Part shown: positions 36,416-44,360 of the stretch, in pieces
How positions within the stretch are numbered: position 1 is the stretch's first letter
Layout: every line of letters starts with the position of its first letter
Assembly (NCBI GenBank): GCA_049366815.1
Contig: JBMNCO010000214.1
Span: 1 to 63,620 of the forward strand
Length of the DNA: 63,620 bases
Source: CAYNYM01 sp049366815
GTDB taxonomy: Bacteria > Desulfobacterota > DSM-4660 > Desulfatiglandales > HGW-15
Direction: 5' to 3'
Made by a program: the position numbers and the translations under genes
Notes under the pieces: model-generated
Databases searched by the model: none
What the model was told of the DNA's origin: nothing
The model's input: the letters and a program-made list of their open reading frames with translations, nothing else

Positions 36416-37489
36416 CTATTTCGCGACGGGCATGGTGATCTTGAATTCCGTGCCTTTTCCCTGTTCACTTTTGAGGGTGAAGGTGCTGCCTTCATGCTCC
36501 TCAATGATGCGCCTCGATATGCTCAATCCTAGACCGCTGCCGTCCCGTTTGGTCGTGTAAAAGGGAGAGAAGATTTTCTCCTGGTCCTCAGGGGGGATGC
36601 CGCAGCCATTATCGGTGACGGTGATTTCCACCTTATCTTCTTTCAAACGGGATCGGATAGTCAATTCCCCGTCCTCTTCGATGGATTCTATAGCATTCTT
36701 GGCCAGGTTGAGAAGGACCTGTTCCAGTTTCGCCTTGTCCGCCCTGATGATCAAAGCCCCACCCTCCGTGTCGATTTTGGAGCGGATGTTTTTTTTCCTG
36801 CAGTCGTCTCTAAGCAGTAGATGGATGTCTCTGAGCAGGGCATTAACATCCGTCTCAACAATGGTCAGGGGTTTTGGCTGGTAGTATGCGCCCAGTTCTC
36901 TGAGAAGATACTCCAGTCTTGCCACTTCCTTTTCGATGATCTGCAACTTGTTGACAACCTGGGCGTCTTCGGTCTTTTGGACCAACTGATGTGCAAATCC
37001 ACCGATCATCATCAAGGGGTTCTTGATTTCGTGCGTGATTTCGGCTACGAATCGCCCCAGGTCCGCGAGGCGCTGTGATTTCGTAAGCCGTTCCTGGAGG
37101 GCCTTGGTCTCTGTGAGATCCCTCACGATACCCGTGAAATAGAGTTTTCCCCCGACCTCCGATACGGAAAATGAGATGTGGGCGGGAAATGTATCCCCGT
37201 TTTTTCGCTTAGCGGGGATTTCGGCCCCGTGACCGATTCGCCTTGGGACCCTGGTCTGGACATAACGCTCAACAGCGGCACGGTGCCCCTGACTGCAGCC
37301 GGGCGCCATGATCATATCCAGGTCCCGCCCGATCACCTCATCCCGGCTGTAGCCAAAAATCTTTTCTGCGGCCCTGTTGAAGAATAGGACCTTGTGCTTT
37401 TCATCTATGGTGACAAAGGCCTCATTGGTGTTCTCCACGGCACCCTTGAGAACACTCAGTTCTTTGTCCCGTTCAGGGCGGTCATTCAT
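36416..37489 (-). CDS. PAS-domain sensor histidine kinase (FixL-like PAS)
   Basis: A 357-residue soluble kinase with no membrane segment. A PAS domain covers about 10-125, then HisKA with the H box THEIKNPLMMIGG (phospho-acceptor His153), the N box NLAKNAIESIEEDG, and G boxes DNGCGIPPED and GSGLGLSIS. The PAS sequence HRAAVERY...RIGHGAEIPAKRKNGDTFP aligns with FixL, including a His (69) at the heme-ligand position, but the FixL Arg that contacts O2 is Ala here. No response regulator is adjacent. It lies 9 bp after the rubredoxin stop and is probably co-transcribed. Confidence 0.87.
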   Translation of the reverse strand: MNDRPERDKELSVLKGAVENTNEAFVTIDEKHKVLFFNRAAEKIFGYSRDEVIGRDLDMIMAPGCSQGHRAAVERYVQTRVPRRIGHGAEIPAKRKNGDTFPAHISFSVSEVGGKLYFTGIVRDLTETKALQERLTKSQRLADLGRFVAEITHEIKNPLMMIGGFAHQLVQKTEDAQVVNKLQIIEKEVARLEYLLRELGAYYQPKPLTIVETDVNALLRDIHLLLRDDCRKKNIRSKIDTEGGALIIRADKAKLEQVLLNLAKNAIESIEEDGELTIRSRLKEDKVEITVTDNGCGIPPEDQEKIFSPFYTTKRDGSGLGLSISRRIIEEHEGSTFTLKSEQGKGTEFKITMPVAK

Positions 37490-37498
37490 ATTGTCATC

Positions 37499-37660
37499 TT
37501 ATTCTTCCTTTTCGAACTGATCCTTTGTCGCACCGCAAACAGGACAGGTCCAGTCGTCTGGGAGATCGTCGAATGAGGTTCCCGGATTAACGCCGTTGTC
37601 GGGGTCTCCTTCAGCAGGATCGTAAACATAGCCACAAACAGTGCACACATACTTGTCCAT
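37499..37660 (-). CDS. Rubredoxin (type I)
   Basis: A 53-residue rubredoxin of classic length. Cysteines 6, 9, 39 and 42 (YVCTVCGYVYDP and WTCPVCGA) form the Fe(Cys)4 site. GGGGAGG lies 8 nt upstream of the ATG. It can carry electrons to FprA, superoxide reductase and rubrerythrin encoded nearby. A palindrome ATTGTAACAAT lies 36 bp upstream of the start. Confidence 0.95.
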   Translation of the reverse strand: MDKYVCTVCGYVYDPAEGDPDNGVNPGTSFDDLPDDWTCPVCGATKDQFEKEE

Positions 37661-37695
37661 AATTTTGCCTCCCCATATCGTTTTTATGTCTCAAG

Positions 37696-37706
37696 ATTGT
37701 AACAAT
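37696..37706. promoter_or_regulatory. Palindrome upstream of rubredoxin
   Basis: The 11-bp perfect palindrome ATTGTAACAAT lies 36 bp upstream of the rubredoxin start, in an otherwise plain 183-bp gap after cooS. It could be an operator; it matches neither the Rex nor the HcpR consensus well, so the regulator is unknown. Confidence 0.3.
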
Positions 37707-37843
37707 AGCCTACTCGCTGAAGCAAATCAACATGAGAGTGCAGGTTCGGATGGCCCTCTCCCGGAAGGTTTGCAAAGAAAAAGGTGCTCCGCTCCGCTGA
37801 TCTGCAGAAAAGATGAGAAGAATCACACCAAAAAGACCTTGGC

Positions 37844-39820
37844 TCAGGCCGCTTCCATGGCCCGCCTGTCCGCCATATCCATGAGGACCCTTTCCCTGGT
37901 CTTGTCGATACCCAGTGCCCTTCGTTTTTGATCAATGTGCTGGATCATCAAATGGGCCATGTCGTAGGGATCCCGGGTAAATCCCCACTTCCCGAAACCA
38001 AGCTCCCCAAGACCATCGAAAAGGAGTTTGTGGAACTTTGTTTCCTCGATGATGGGGAAGGTGACACCGAAGACGGTGAAAACCCCGGAGGCCACGAAAT
38101 AATGACCTATGGAGATGGCCTTTTCGCTCATCCACTCGGGGGCCGCGCCTGCGACCGGCAAATCGGCGATGCTGTCTCCGAGTCCTCCTACCCGGACCAT
38201 TTCGGCACAGGCTATAAGAATCCGGCTGTTGTCTACGCAGGAACCGAGGCCCAGGACAGGCGGCATGCCCACGGCCTCGCAGACCTCCCGGAGCCCCTCT
38301 CCTGCCAGGTGCGCAGCCTCGGGGGTGTAGAGTCCCGCCTTTGCGAGAGAGATCTGTGAACATCCCGTCTGCACCACAAGGACGTCGTTCTTGATGAGTT
38401 CCTTGACCATCTCCACATGGACCCAGTCGTGCCTCACCCTGGGGTTGGTGCAGCCCACTACGCCGGCGACCCCCCGAATGCGGCCGTTGATGATATTGTC
38501 ATTGAGAGGGGTGTAGGATGCCCTGAAGGTCCCTCCAAGCATGTAATTTACGTATTCATGGGAAAACCCATGAATCCCCAAGTTTTTTATTTTCGGAATC
38601 TCAATGGGCAGGTTGCGGTTCTTAAACCTTACGATGGCCATTTCAACGATTTCATCGGTGCATTTTCTGGGCTCGTGTTCCACGAATTCTATGTGCTCGG
38701 CACCCTCTATATGGCATCTCGGGTTTGTAGTGAACAACCTGGTGCCATAACAGTCCGCCACTTTGGCCAGTCCCTGTTTGATGCACTGGACATCCACGCC
38801 CATGGCGTCCACGGCTCCGGTGATCAATATGGCCTCTGTGGACATAAAATTTCCCGCATGCGGGATACCATGGCGGGAAAGCATCTCGGCCCCGGAACAG
38901 CACATACCTACGAGGTTGATTCCCTTTGCCCCCGCATCCTTGGCCGCCTGGATCAAAGACGGATCACTGACAGAATCGAGCATGGACTCAAAGAGGTTGG
39001 GTTCGTGTCCGTGAATGATAATATTGACTTCGTCTTCCTTGAGGCATCCCATATTGACTTCGGCCCGCACAGGCGTCGGGGTTCCGAAAAGGATGTCGGA
39101 GATCTCGGTGGCTACCATGGAGCCACCCCAACCGTCGGCCAGGGCCGTACGGCTGCACTGCTTGGTGATGTTTTCATAATGCTGGTCCACACCCATGTGG
39201 GTTCGATGCATGAGTTCCATGATCTCTCTCATGGCCCCCCTGGGTACCACGCCCTGCTTGCGCCAGGTCTCCAGGGTCTTTCGCGGGACCCTTTGGGCGA
39301 AGGGGATTTCTCCTTCCACCTGGACATAGGTGCGCTCGAGTTCTTTGTAGAGGTCTTTTGCAATCTCCTCGGTGCTGCGCCCCTCCACTTCAATGCCGAT
39401 CTCCCCCGCGACCTCCCGGAGTTTGATGGGATCCTTGATCTGGTATTCCTGGATATTTCCGTTGACCACCTCCCTGAACAGGTCCAGCATGCTCATGCCG
39501 TGGTCCGTGTGGGCTGCAGCGCCGCTTGCAACCATGCGGGCAAAATTCCGGGCCATAATCGTGTCGATGGTCGCCCCGCAGACCCCCACCTTGCCGTAAG
39601 GATCCTTGGCACTCAAACGGCAGGGGCCCATGGAGCAGTGCTTGCAGCAGGCCGAGTCGGCCCCTATGGGGCAGGCCTTCATTTCGGCGGCCCGGTGGAA
39701 GGCCGTTTCCACCCCATCCCGCTCGGCCTTTTCAAGCATCTGGGCCGTAGCCTCACAGATTGTGGCATCCTTTATGTTTAAACCCTTCTTTTCGATCTTT
39801 ACGTTCTTCTCCTTTTCCAT
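37844..39820 (-). CDS. cooS: Anaerobic nickel carbon monoxide dehydrogenase, catalytic subunit
   Basis: A 658-residue Ni,Fe-CO dehydrogenase. Cys50 and Cys58 fit the subunit-bridging D-cluster and Cys59, 62, 67 and 81 the B-cluster, with exactly the known spacing. C-cluster ligands are present: His272 (HGHEP), Cys307/308 (GMCCSGAE), Cys346, Cys457 (VVGCTNP), Cys487 (QTGCSQIS), Cys528 (GSCVDNSR), plus the base Lys567 (WMSEKA). It oxidises CO to CO2 in the cytoplasm. No cooF, cooC, hydrogenase or acetyl-CoA synthase genes are adjacent, so it is an orphan cooS among oxygen-defence genes. A strong AAGGAGGTGG site precedes the ATG. Confidence 0.96.
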   Translation of the reverse strand: MEKEKNVKIEKKGLNIKDATICEATAQMLEKAERDGVETAFHRAAEMKACPIGADSACCKHCSMGPCRLSAKDPYGKVGVCGATIDTIMARNFARMVASGAAAHTDHGMSMLDLFREVVNGNIQEYQIKDPIKLREVAGEIGIEVEGRSTEEIAKDLYKELERTYVQVEGEIPFAQRVPRKTLETWRKQGVVPRGAMREIMELMHRTHMGVDQHYENITKQCSRTALADGWGGSMVATEISDILFGTPTPVRAEVNMGCLKEDEVNIIIHGHEPNLFESMLDSVSDPSLIQAAKDAGAKGINLVGMCCSGAEMLSRHGIPHAGNFMSTEAILITGAVDAMGVDVQCIKQGLAKVADCYGTRLFTTNPRCHIEGAEHIEFVEHEPRKCTDEIVEMAIVRFKNRNLPIEIPKIKNLGIHGFSHEYVNYMLGGTFRASYTPLNDNIINGRIRGVAGVVGCTNPRVRHDWVHVEMVKELIKNDVLVVQTGCSQISLAKAGLYTPEAAHLAGEGLREVCEAVGMPPVLGLGSCVDNSRILIACAEMVRVGGLGDSIADLPVAGAAPEWMSEKAISIGHYFVASGVFTVFGVTFPIIEETKFHKLLFDGLGELGFGKWGFTRDPYDMAHLMIQHIDQKRRALGIDKTRERVLMDMADRRAMEAA

Positions 39821-39901
39821 TCATCCACCTCCTTCATGGATTTTCTTCTCTCCTTCATGGAGATTGTTAACCATTACTGAAACATAGGAAAATCGTATGA
39901 A

Positions 39902-39965
39902 TTTAGCCCTTTCCAATAACTGTGTGGAAATCATGATTTCCTTTCGAATTTTTCAAAGGGCTAAA
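39902..39965. repeat. Palindromic repeat, copy B (64 bp)
   Basis: Ends TTTAGCCCTTT and AAAGGGCTAAA are perfect 11-bp inverted repeats, and the centre GGAAATCATGATTTCC is a perfect palindrome. It is nearly identical to the copy at 41404 and, in reverse orientation, to the interrupted copy at 12165. It lies between the DUF4177-like gene and cooS. Confidence 0.85.
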
Positions 39966-39978
39966 GTGTTGCGGAAAA

Positions 39979-40200
39979 TCATACAGCCCTCTTCCAGATC
40001 GCAACAATACCATCTTTCCCGAAAATGAGCTGCACCAGTTCCCAGCCCTGGGACCCCCTGTCATTGAGCGTCCCGATAAGGACACCGAGGCCGTCCTTTC
40101 TGAGGTCGGCCAGGCTGCAATCTCCATGTTCCGTACAGAAGTAGACGAGTTGTTCAAATTCATCGGCAGGGTGTTTTGTAATGTCATATTCAAAGTTCAT
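39979..40200 (-). CDS. DUF4177-like small protein
   Basis: A 73-residue protein read from the ATG at 40200, which has GGAGG 7 nt upstream; the longer open frame is not supported. The pattern LNDRGSQGWELVQLIF...AIWKR fits the DUF4177 family, short alpha/beta proteins of unknown role. A region with two Cys (YFCTEHGDC) precedes it. It sits between a zinc-ribbon gene and cooS. Confidence 0.7.
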   Translation of the reverse strand: MNFEYDITKHPADEFEQLVYFCTEHGDCSLADLRKDGLGVLIGTLNDRGSQGWELVQLIFGKDGIVAIWKRAV

Positions 40201-40442
40201 GCTGGACCTCCAGGGAAATGAAAGCGAAGACAAATGTTGAGAACGGCAACGCGCTTGACGCGAAGTTGATTGAGCACTCTTCAAAGGCGCGAATATTCCT
40301 TGGGAAGAAAGGCACAATGCGTAGGATAACCCGCATGGCACGATGGGAGACACTGCTTACTGTAGCGCGCAAAAGAGTGTATCGGGGCTGAAGGTGCCCG
40401 GTTGTGAATTATCAAAGGAGACGCAGTGGCTGGAAAATGCTG

Positions 40443-40628
40443 CTAGTCTCCGGTGTCAAGGGTACACTGGGTGAAGTCAATTTCTTGACCGCACCCGGAA
40501 CATTTGTGCTTCCGATCAAACTCATCTGAAAAAATTTCCTTTTCTTTTCCGCAGTTCGGGCATTTGCAGACAAAGGATTTGAGGTTCTTGAACTGTTCAA
40601 AACCGGGGCAGTGTTGGGGTGTCGTCAT
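40443..40628 (-). CDS. Small zinc-ribbon protein
   Basis: A 61-residue protein read from the ATG at 40628 with AAGGAGG 7 nt upstream; the longer frame into the CBS gene is not real. The pairs CKCPNCG and CSGCG form a zinc ribbon. The N-terminus TTPQHCPGFEQFKNLKSFVC is typical of a small family common in sulfate reducers, whose function is unknown. Confidence 0.75.
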   Translation of the reverse strand: MTTPQHCPGFEQFKNLKSFVCKCPNCGKEKEIFSDEFDRKHKCSGCGQEIDFTQCTLDTGD

Positions 40629-40705
40629 GGGTCGGCCTCCTTTTCCGGTGAAATAATCGGTTAAATCCGCCTCCCGGGAAAACCCGGGTCCTTGGAAACC
40701 CGCCG

Positions 40706-41350
40706 CTAGGTCACATCGGCGACCTTGTAGCCCTTTTGTTTTAAGTCTTCCACGGCCAGTACGGCATCTTTGGCCTGGACACGCAGGATGATCCACCACC
40801 CGCCGCCTTCCTCGGACCTGGGTAGACTCATCAGGCTCATGACGGGGATTTCATGCGCATCAAGGACCTCTGCGAGCCCCTTGATGTATCCAATGCGCTT
40901 GCCTGAGGTCTTAAGGGTGATTCTTTTGGTATCCTCTTCGCCGAGCCCCAGGGCGTTGGCCACAACCGCAGCGAGATCCGATTGGGTAATGATACCGACA
41001 AGTTCGCCGTTCTCGAGGACAGGGGAAGCGCCAATGCCAAGCTCCCTTCCCATCAGGATGGCCTCTTCCAGGGGCAGATCCGGCGAGACGGTCTTGGGAT
41101 CTCGAAGCATAATCTCCTCGACAGTCATTTGGGAAATAATATGGTTCAGTTCCCATATACTGAGGCTCGTGGCATCAGAGGGGGAAGCGTCACGTATCAT
41201 CGCCCTTGTGACAAGTCCGACGAACTTTCCATTCTTCGTGACAGGCAGTCGTTTGATCTTGTTGTGCTTCATGATGTCGAGTGCCGCCATAATGGGAGTA
41301 TGAATATCGACCGTGATCACATCAGTTTTCATGAAATCTCTGACTCTCAT
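40706..41350 (-). CDS. CBS-CBS-ACT domain protein (AcuB-like)
   Basis: A 214-residue protein with two CBS domains (about 1-60 and 75-135, each with a VTKNGKFVGLVT / VLENGELVGIIT strand pair) and a C-terminal ACT domain (about 140-214). CBS pairs bind adenine nucleotides and ACT domains bind amino acids or similar ligands, so this is a small-molecule sensor. AcuB of Bacillus has the same layout and sits with a deacetylase gene; here the HDAC gene is 36 kb away. A palindromic repeat lies upstream. Confidence 0.87.
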   Translation of the reverse strand: MRVRDFMKTDVITVDIHTPIMAALDIMKHNKIKRLPVTKNGKFVGLVTRAMIRDASPSDATSLSIWELNHIISQMTVEEIMLRDPKTVSPDLPLEEAILMGRELGIGASPVLENGELVGIITQSDLAAVVANALGLGEEDTKRITLKTSGKRIGYIKGLAEVLDAHEIPVMSLMSLPRSEEGGGWWIILRVQAKDAVLAVEDLKQKGYKVADVT

Positions 41351-41403
41351 GAACAGCCCCCTTTGTGAGCAGGAGAAAAAGGGTATTTGAGTTTTTGTGT
41401 GAA

Positions 41404-41467
41404 TTTAGCCCTTTCCAATAACTGTGTGGAAATCATGATTTCCTTTCGAATTTTTCAAAGGGCTAAA
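41404..41467. repeat. Palindromic repeat, copy C (64 bp)
   Basis: Same element as at 39902, same orientation: perfect 11-bp ends TTTAGCCCTTT / AAAGGGCTAAA and central palindrome GGAAATCATGATTTCC. The flanks differ, so the copies moved or were copied as a unit. It lies 53 bp upstream of the CBS-ACT gene. Confidence 0.85.
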
Positions 41468-41591
41468 ATGTTACGAATTTTTTATAATGCCGTTTCCCTA
41501 ACCACGATCTATCTGCCTGCGTGGTTTGCTTCGGTTTTGCAGACTTCGGTCGCATCGGGCTCCAGAATGGATCATAAGGTCCGTTGGCAAT

Positions 41592-41774
41592 CTAATCTTG
41601 TTCGACTTCCTCCAGTTTCCCTTTGTGCTTGGTGCCGCAAAGCGGGCAGAGGATGTCGATCTCTTTTTCGTCCCCGATGAATTTTTCCCGAAGGGTCTCA
41701 GGGTTGATGTGGCTGATGGATCCACAAGCGCATGCAGGACATTCCGCCCTCACCCTGTACTTCTTTTCAGACAT
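41592..41774 (-). CDS. Small zinc-ribbon protein
   Basis: A 60-residue acidic protein with one four-Cys ribbon (CPACACGS at the start, CPLCGT near residue 43). GGAGGG lies 7 nt upstream of the ATG. It starts 4 bp after the stop of the rubredoxin-like gene, so the two are one unit. The function is unknown. Confidence 0.72.
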   Translation of the reverse strand: MSEKKYRVRAECPACACGSISHINPETLREKFIGDEKEIDILCPLCGTKHKGKLEEVEQD

Positions 41775-41778
41775 GTTT

Positions 41779-41952
41779 CAACCCTCCACAATGAGGTCAT
41801 TTGAGTCTCGGATCGCTGCCCGTCTGACCGCAATCCGGGATATAACAAGAGACATCGACAAACTCACATTTCTCCTTGCAGGCCGGACACTCCTCCGGAG
41901 GCTTTTCCGCCTGCAGGGAGTACCCGCAATTGGTGCATTTCCAGTCCGGCAT
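41779..41952 (-). CDS. Rubredoxin-like small protein
   Basis: A 57-residue protein with a rubredoxin-like half: WKCTNCGYSLQAEKPPEECPACKEKCEF in pieces, giving Cys pairs 6/9 and 22/25, plus further Cys at 29, 36 and 41. The spacing between the pairs is only 12 residues, much shorter than true rubredoxin, so it resembles the rubredoxin module of rubrerythrins. AAGGAG lies about 6 nt upstream of the ATG. It lies downstream of the superoxide reductase gene. Confidence 0.75.
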
Positions 41953-41953
41953 A

Positions 41954-42061
41954 TCAAGACTCCTTCCTCTTTTCAGGCCCCAGGGGCTGAGCCGGTGGCG
42001 TAGGGATCCTCCGGCCCAGCTCCCAATCGAGCAGGAACATGCCGCCGCTTGTATCCCCCAT
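41954..42061 (-). CDS. Possible 35-residue ORF in the superoxide reductase operon
   Basis: Between the superoxide reductase and the rubredoxin-like gene an ATG at 42061 opens a 35-residue frame (MGDTSGGMFLLDWELGRR at the start) that ends 1 bp before the next ATG. The frame continues open 13 codons upstream of the ATG. No good ribosome-binding site is visible, so it may be a small gene or a remnant. Confidence 0.25.
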   Translation of the reverse strand: MGDTSGGMFLLDWELGRRIPTPPAQPLGPEKRKES

Positions 42062-42115
42062 ATGCTCGATCTTCAGGGCCGCTTCGTTGCGGTGTCTTTT
42101 CTCTTAGAAGTGGGT

Positions 42116-42490
42116 CTAACCTTTCCACAGACCGTGGATGTTGCAGTATTCGCGGGCGGTCACCTGGGCCGCATCAATCTGGAATATTGCTTCCGGTGTG
42201 TCCCCCGGGTTTAAAAACTGCCGATAGGCCTTGCCGTCAGCAATGATCTCAATCCATTCAATGTAGTGCTTTTCCTCCATGGGGTGGGCCACGCTCCCCA
42301 CCTTGACCTTGAATCCGTCTGCCGTCTTTTCAACCACCGGCACGTGTTTCTCTTTGGCGGCATCCACGGTATTCTCCGTAAAGAGTTTCATGGGTTCGCC
42401 GCAGCAGACCAATTCTCCTGCCCCGGCATGAAGCACCTCAACAATGTTGCCGCACTTTTCACATTTGTAAACCTGTAATTTTTCTGTCAT
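42116..42490 (-). CDS. dfx: Desulfoferrodoxin (2Fe superoxide reductase)
   Basis: A 124-residue superoxide reductase. Centre I is the desulforedoxin domain with Cys10, 13, 29 and 30. Centre II ligands His49, His69, His75, Cys116 and His119 are all present, as is the conserved Glu47-Lys48 loop before HVPV. It reduces superoxide to hydrogen peroxide using rubredoxin electrons, in the cytoplasm; rubrerythrin and thiol peroxidase encoded next to it then remove the peroxide. Confidence 0.96.
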   Translation of the reverse strand: MTEKLQVYKCEKCGNIVEVLHAGAGELVCCGEPMKLFTENTVDAAKEKHVPVVEKTADGFKVKVGSVAHPMEEKHYIEWIEIIADGKAYRQFLNPGDTPEAIFQIDAAQVTAREYCNIHGLWKG

Positions 42491-42560
42491 CTTGATTCCT
42501 CCTCACTTTGGAATTGGTTTCTTTGACGCATCCAGTGAAACTTCCGAGGGCTGTTGAGCT

Positions 42561-43076
42561 TTAAAACAGTTTATTCACAGCTTCCAGTACAGCCCTATAG
42601 TCGGGTTCTTCAGTGACCTCTTGGACAAGTTGAATATATTGAAGGACGCCTTCTCGATCAACCACGAAAATCGCTCGTGCGAGGAGGCGCAACTCTTTGA
42701 TAAGTACCCCATAGGCAGTGCCGAAGGCGGCATCCCGATGATCGGAAAGGGTGGTCACCCTATCCACGCCTGCTGCACCACACCATCGTTTCTGGGCAAA
42801 GGGCAGGTCCATGCTCACGGTAAGGACGACTACGTCATCCCCCAGTCCGGAAGCCTCTTCATTAAACCTGCGGGTCTCCATGTCACAGACCGGGGTGTCA
42901 AGAGAGGGCACCGAGCAGAGAACGACGATCTTTCCCTTAAAGGAAGACAACTTCACGGGGGCAAGATCATTATTGAGGATTTCAACATCCGGGGCCACAT
43001 CCCCTACCCTGAGTTCCTGTCCCAAAAGGGTCAAAGGCCCCCCCATCATGGTGATCAATCCGGCACGTTCTTTCAT
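42561..43076 (-). CDS. tpx: Thiol peroxidase (Tpx, atypical 2-Cys peroxiredoxin)
   Basis: A 171-residue peroxiredoxin. The peroxidatic Cys64 lies in SLDTPVCDMETRRFN and the resolving Cys99 in PFAQKRWCGAAGV, the Tpx pattern. The ATG at 43076 is chosen because AAGGAGA lies 7 nt upstream; the 12-residue extension is not supported. It reduces hydrogen and organic peroxides with thioredoxin. It lies between rubrerythrin and superoxide reductase. Confidence 0.93.
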   Translation of the reverse strand: MKERAGLITMMGGPLTLLGQELRVGDVAPDVEILNNDLAPVKLSSFKGKIVVLCSVPSLDTPVCDMETRRFNEEASGLGDDVVVLTVSMDLPFAQKRWCGAAGVDRVTTLSDHRDAAFGTAYGVLIKELRLLARAIFVVDREGVLQYIQLVQEVTEEPDYRAVLEAVNKLF

Positions 43077-43147
43077 TCTGAGTCTCCTTTTCGGCAATAG
43101 GTGAAAGGACACGGAAAAGATCTGGATAAGTCTCCCTAGTCGCTTTC

Positions 43148-43723
43148 CTACCAGTTCTCACCAAGCAGTTCGAAATGGGCTTGGGGATGGGCGCAGGCAG
43201 GGCAGGATATAGGGGCTTCCTTCCCCTTATGCAGGTACCCGCAGTTTCGACATCGCCACACCACTTCTGAATCCCGTTTGAAGACGCGGTCCGCCTCAAT
43301 GTTTGCTGCGAGATCGAGGTAACGTTTTTCATGCTGTCTCTCAGCCACCGACACATAATCGAAGACGGCGGCGATATCATTGAATCCTTCTTCTCGTGCC
43401 GTCTTGGCATACCCAGGGTACATCTCGCTGTGTTCATAATTTTCGCCGGCGGCGGCGGCCTTCAGGTTTTCAAGGGTCGTCCCGATGACTCCAGCAGGAA
43501 AATTCCACTGCACCTCAACCTCTCCGCCCTGGAGGAATTTAAAGAATCTTTTGGCATGCTCTTTTTCCTGATTGGCCGTTTCCTCAAATATGTCCGCGAT
43601 CTGTACGTAGCCCTCCTCTTTTGCCTTACTTGTAAAATAGGTGTAGCGGTTTCGGGCCTGAGACTCGCCGGCAAAGGCTGTGAGAAGGTTTTTTTCTGTC
43701 CGGCTCCCCTGTAATTCGCTCAT
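43148..43723 (-). CDS. rbr: Rubrerythrin
   Basis: A 191-residue rubrerythrin. The four-helix diiron domain (about 1-145) holds the ExxH motifs ANQEKEHAKRF and SVAERQHEKRY plus the ENYEHSEMYP glutamates. The C-terminal rubredoxin domain has WRCRNCGYLH and SCPACAHP pairs. It reduces hydrogen peroxide to water with rubredoxin or NADH-linked electrons. It follows perR by 22 bp, as in many clostridia and sulfate reducers. Confidence 0.95.
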   Translation of the reverse strand: MSELQGSRTEKNLLTAFAGESQARNRYTYFTSKAKEEGYVQIADIFEETANQEKEHAKRFFKFLQGGEVEVQWNFPAGVIGTTLENLKAAAAGENYEHSEMYPGYAKTAREEGFNDIAAVFDYVSVAERQHEKRYLDLAANIEADRVFKRDSEVVWRCRNCGYLHKGKEAPISCPACAHPQAHFELLGENW

Positions 43724-43745
43724 GTTTTTCCTCCCTTATTCAAAT

Positions 43746-44183
43746 TTACGAATCATTGGCTTCTGATTCCTCTGATTCAGCCTCCACGCATTCGTTGCAA
43801 AGCCCAAGAAACTCCAGTTTATGTCCGAAGATTCCATACTTCGTCAAGTTGCCCAGGGCCTTTTCAAGGACCTCCAAGGCATCGTCAGAGGGTTCAATGG
43901 GAGCGTCCTCAATTTTACCACAACGGACGCAGACCGCATGGTAATGTTCGGATGTGTCGGCATCGAAGCGCATTTGGGATTGGCCCGGTTCGATCTTTCT
44001 AATGAGTCCGCAGGTCGCAAGAACATCGAGATTCCGGTAGACCGTTCCCAAGCTGATTCGCGGAAGTCTTTTCCTCACCCTTTCGTAGATTTCGTCTGCG
44101 GTGGGGTGGGAAGGAACCTTCCGTAATTCTTCCAGAATCACATTACGCTGATGGGTTATCCGGTATCTTTTTTCGGGCACCAT
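43746..44183 (-). CDS. perR: Fur-family peroxide regulator (PerR type)
   Basis: A 145-residue regulator with an N-terminal winged helix (RITHQRNVILEEL through SLGTVYRNLDVLATCGLI) and a C-terminal dimer domain. Two CxxC pairs (VCVRCGK and GLCNEC) form the structural zinc site; FDADTSEHYHAV supplies the Asp and His typical of the PerR regulatory metal site. It sits before rubrerythrin, thiol peroxidase and superoxide reductase genes, the expected PerR regulon, and a palindrome upstream suggests autoregulation. Plain Fur cannot be fully excluded. Confidence 0.9.
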   Translation of the reverse strand: MVPEKRYRITHQRNVILEELRKVPSHPTADEIYERVRKRLPRISLGTVYRNLDVLATCGLIRKIEPGQSQMRFDADTSEHYHAVCVRCGKIEDAPIEPSDDALEVLEKALGNLTKYGIFGHKLEFLGLCNECVEAESEESEANDS

Positions 44184-44205
44184 AGGGCAATTTCATATAA
44201 TATTA

Positions 44206-44216
44206 GTAATGATTAC
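44206..44216. promoter_or_regulatory. Putative Per/Fur box upstream of perR
   Basis: The perfect palindrome GTAATGATTAC lies 23 bp upstream of the perR start inside the AT-rich sequence TATTAGTAATGATTACCAG. Its AT-rich dyad is similar to Fur/PerR boxes and its place fits autorepression. A similar half (AATGATTAC) occurs in the rbr/DUF255 gap near 45304. Confidence 0.5.
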
Positions 44217-44360
44217 CAGTATGCGGTCTCGTATGAGCCTTGTCAAGTCTTTCACCTGTTCGGTTCCACTTGGAGTGTGTTATTTTTTTGGGGGCACAGG
44301 AGATTCCACCGTTTCTCCAGGGAGTTCATTCCTTGTGCGTCCCAAATTGAAGCCTTGGAT

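Noticed and set aside
38417..39781. 454-residue open frame on the plus strand opposite cooS
   Set aside because: The cooS frame has all cluster ligands; the antisense frame is His- and Gly-rich with no recognisable domain.
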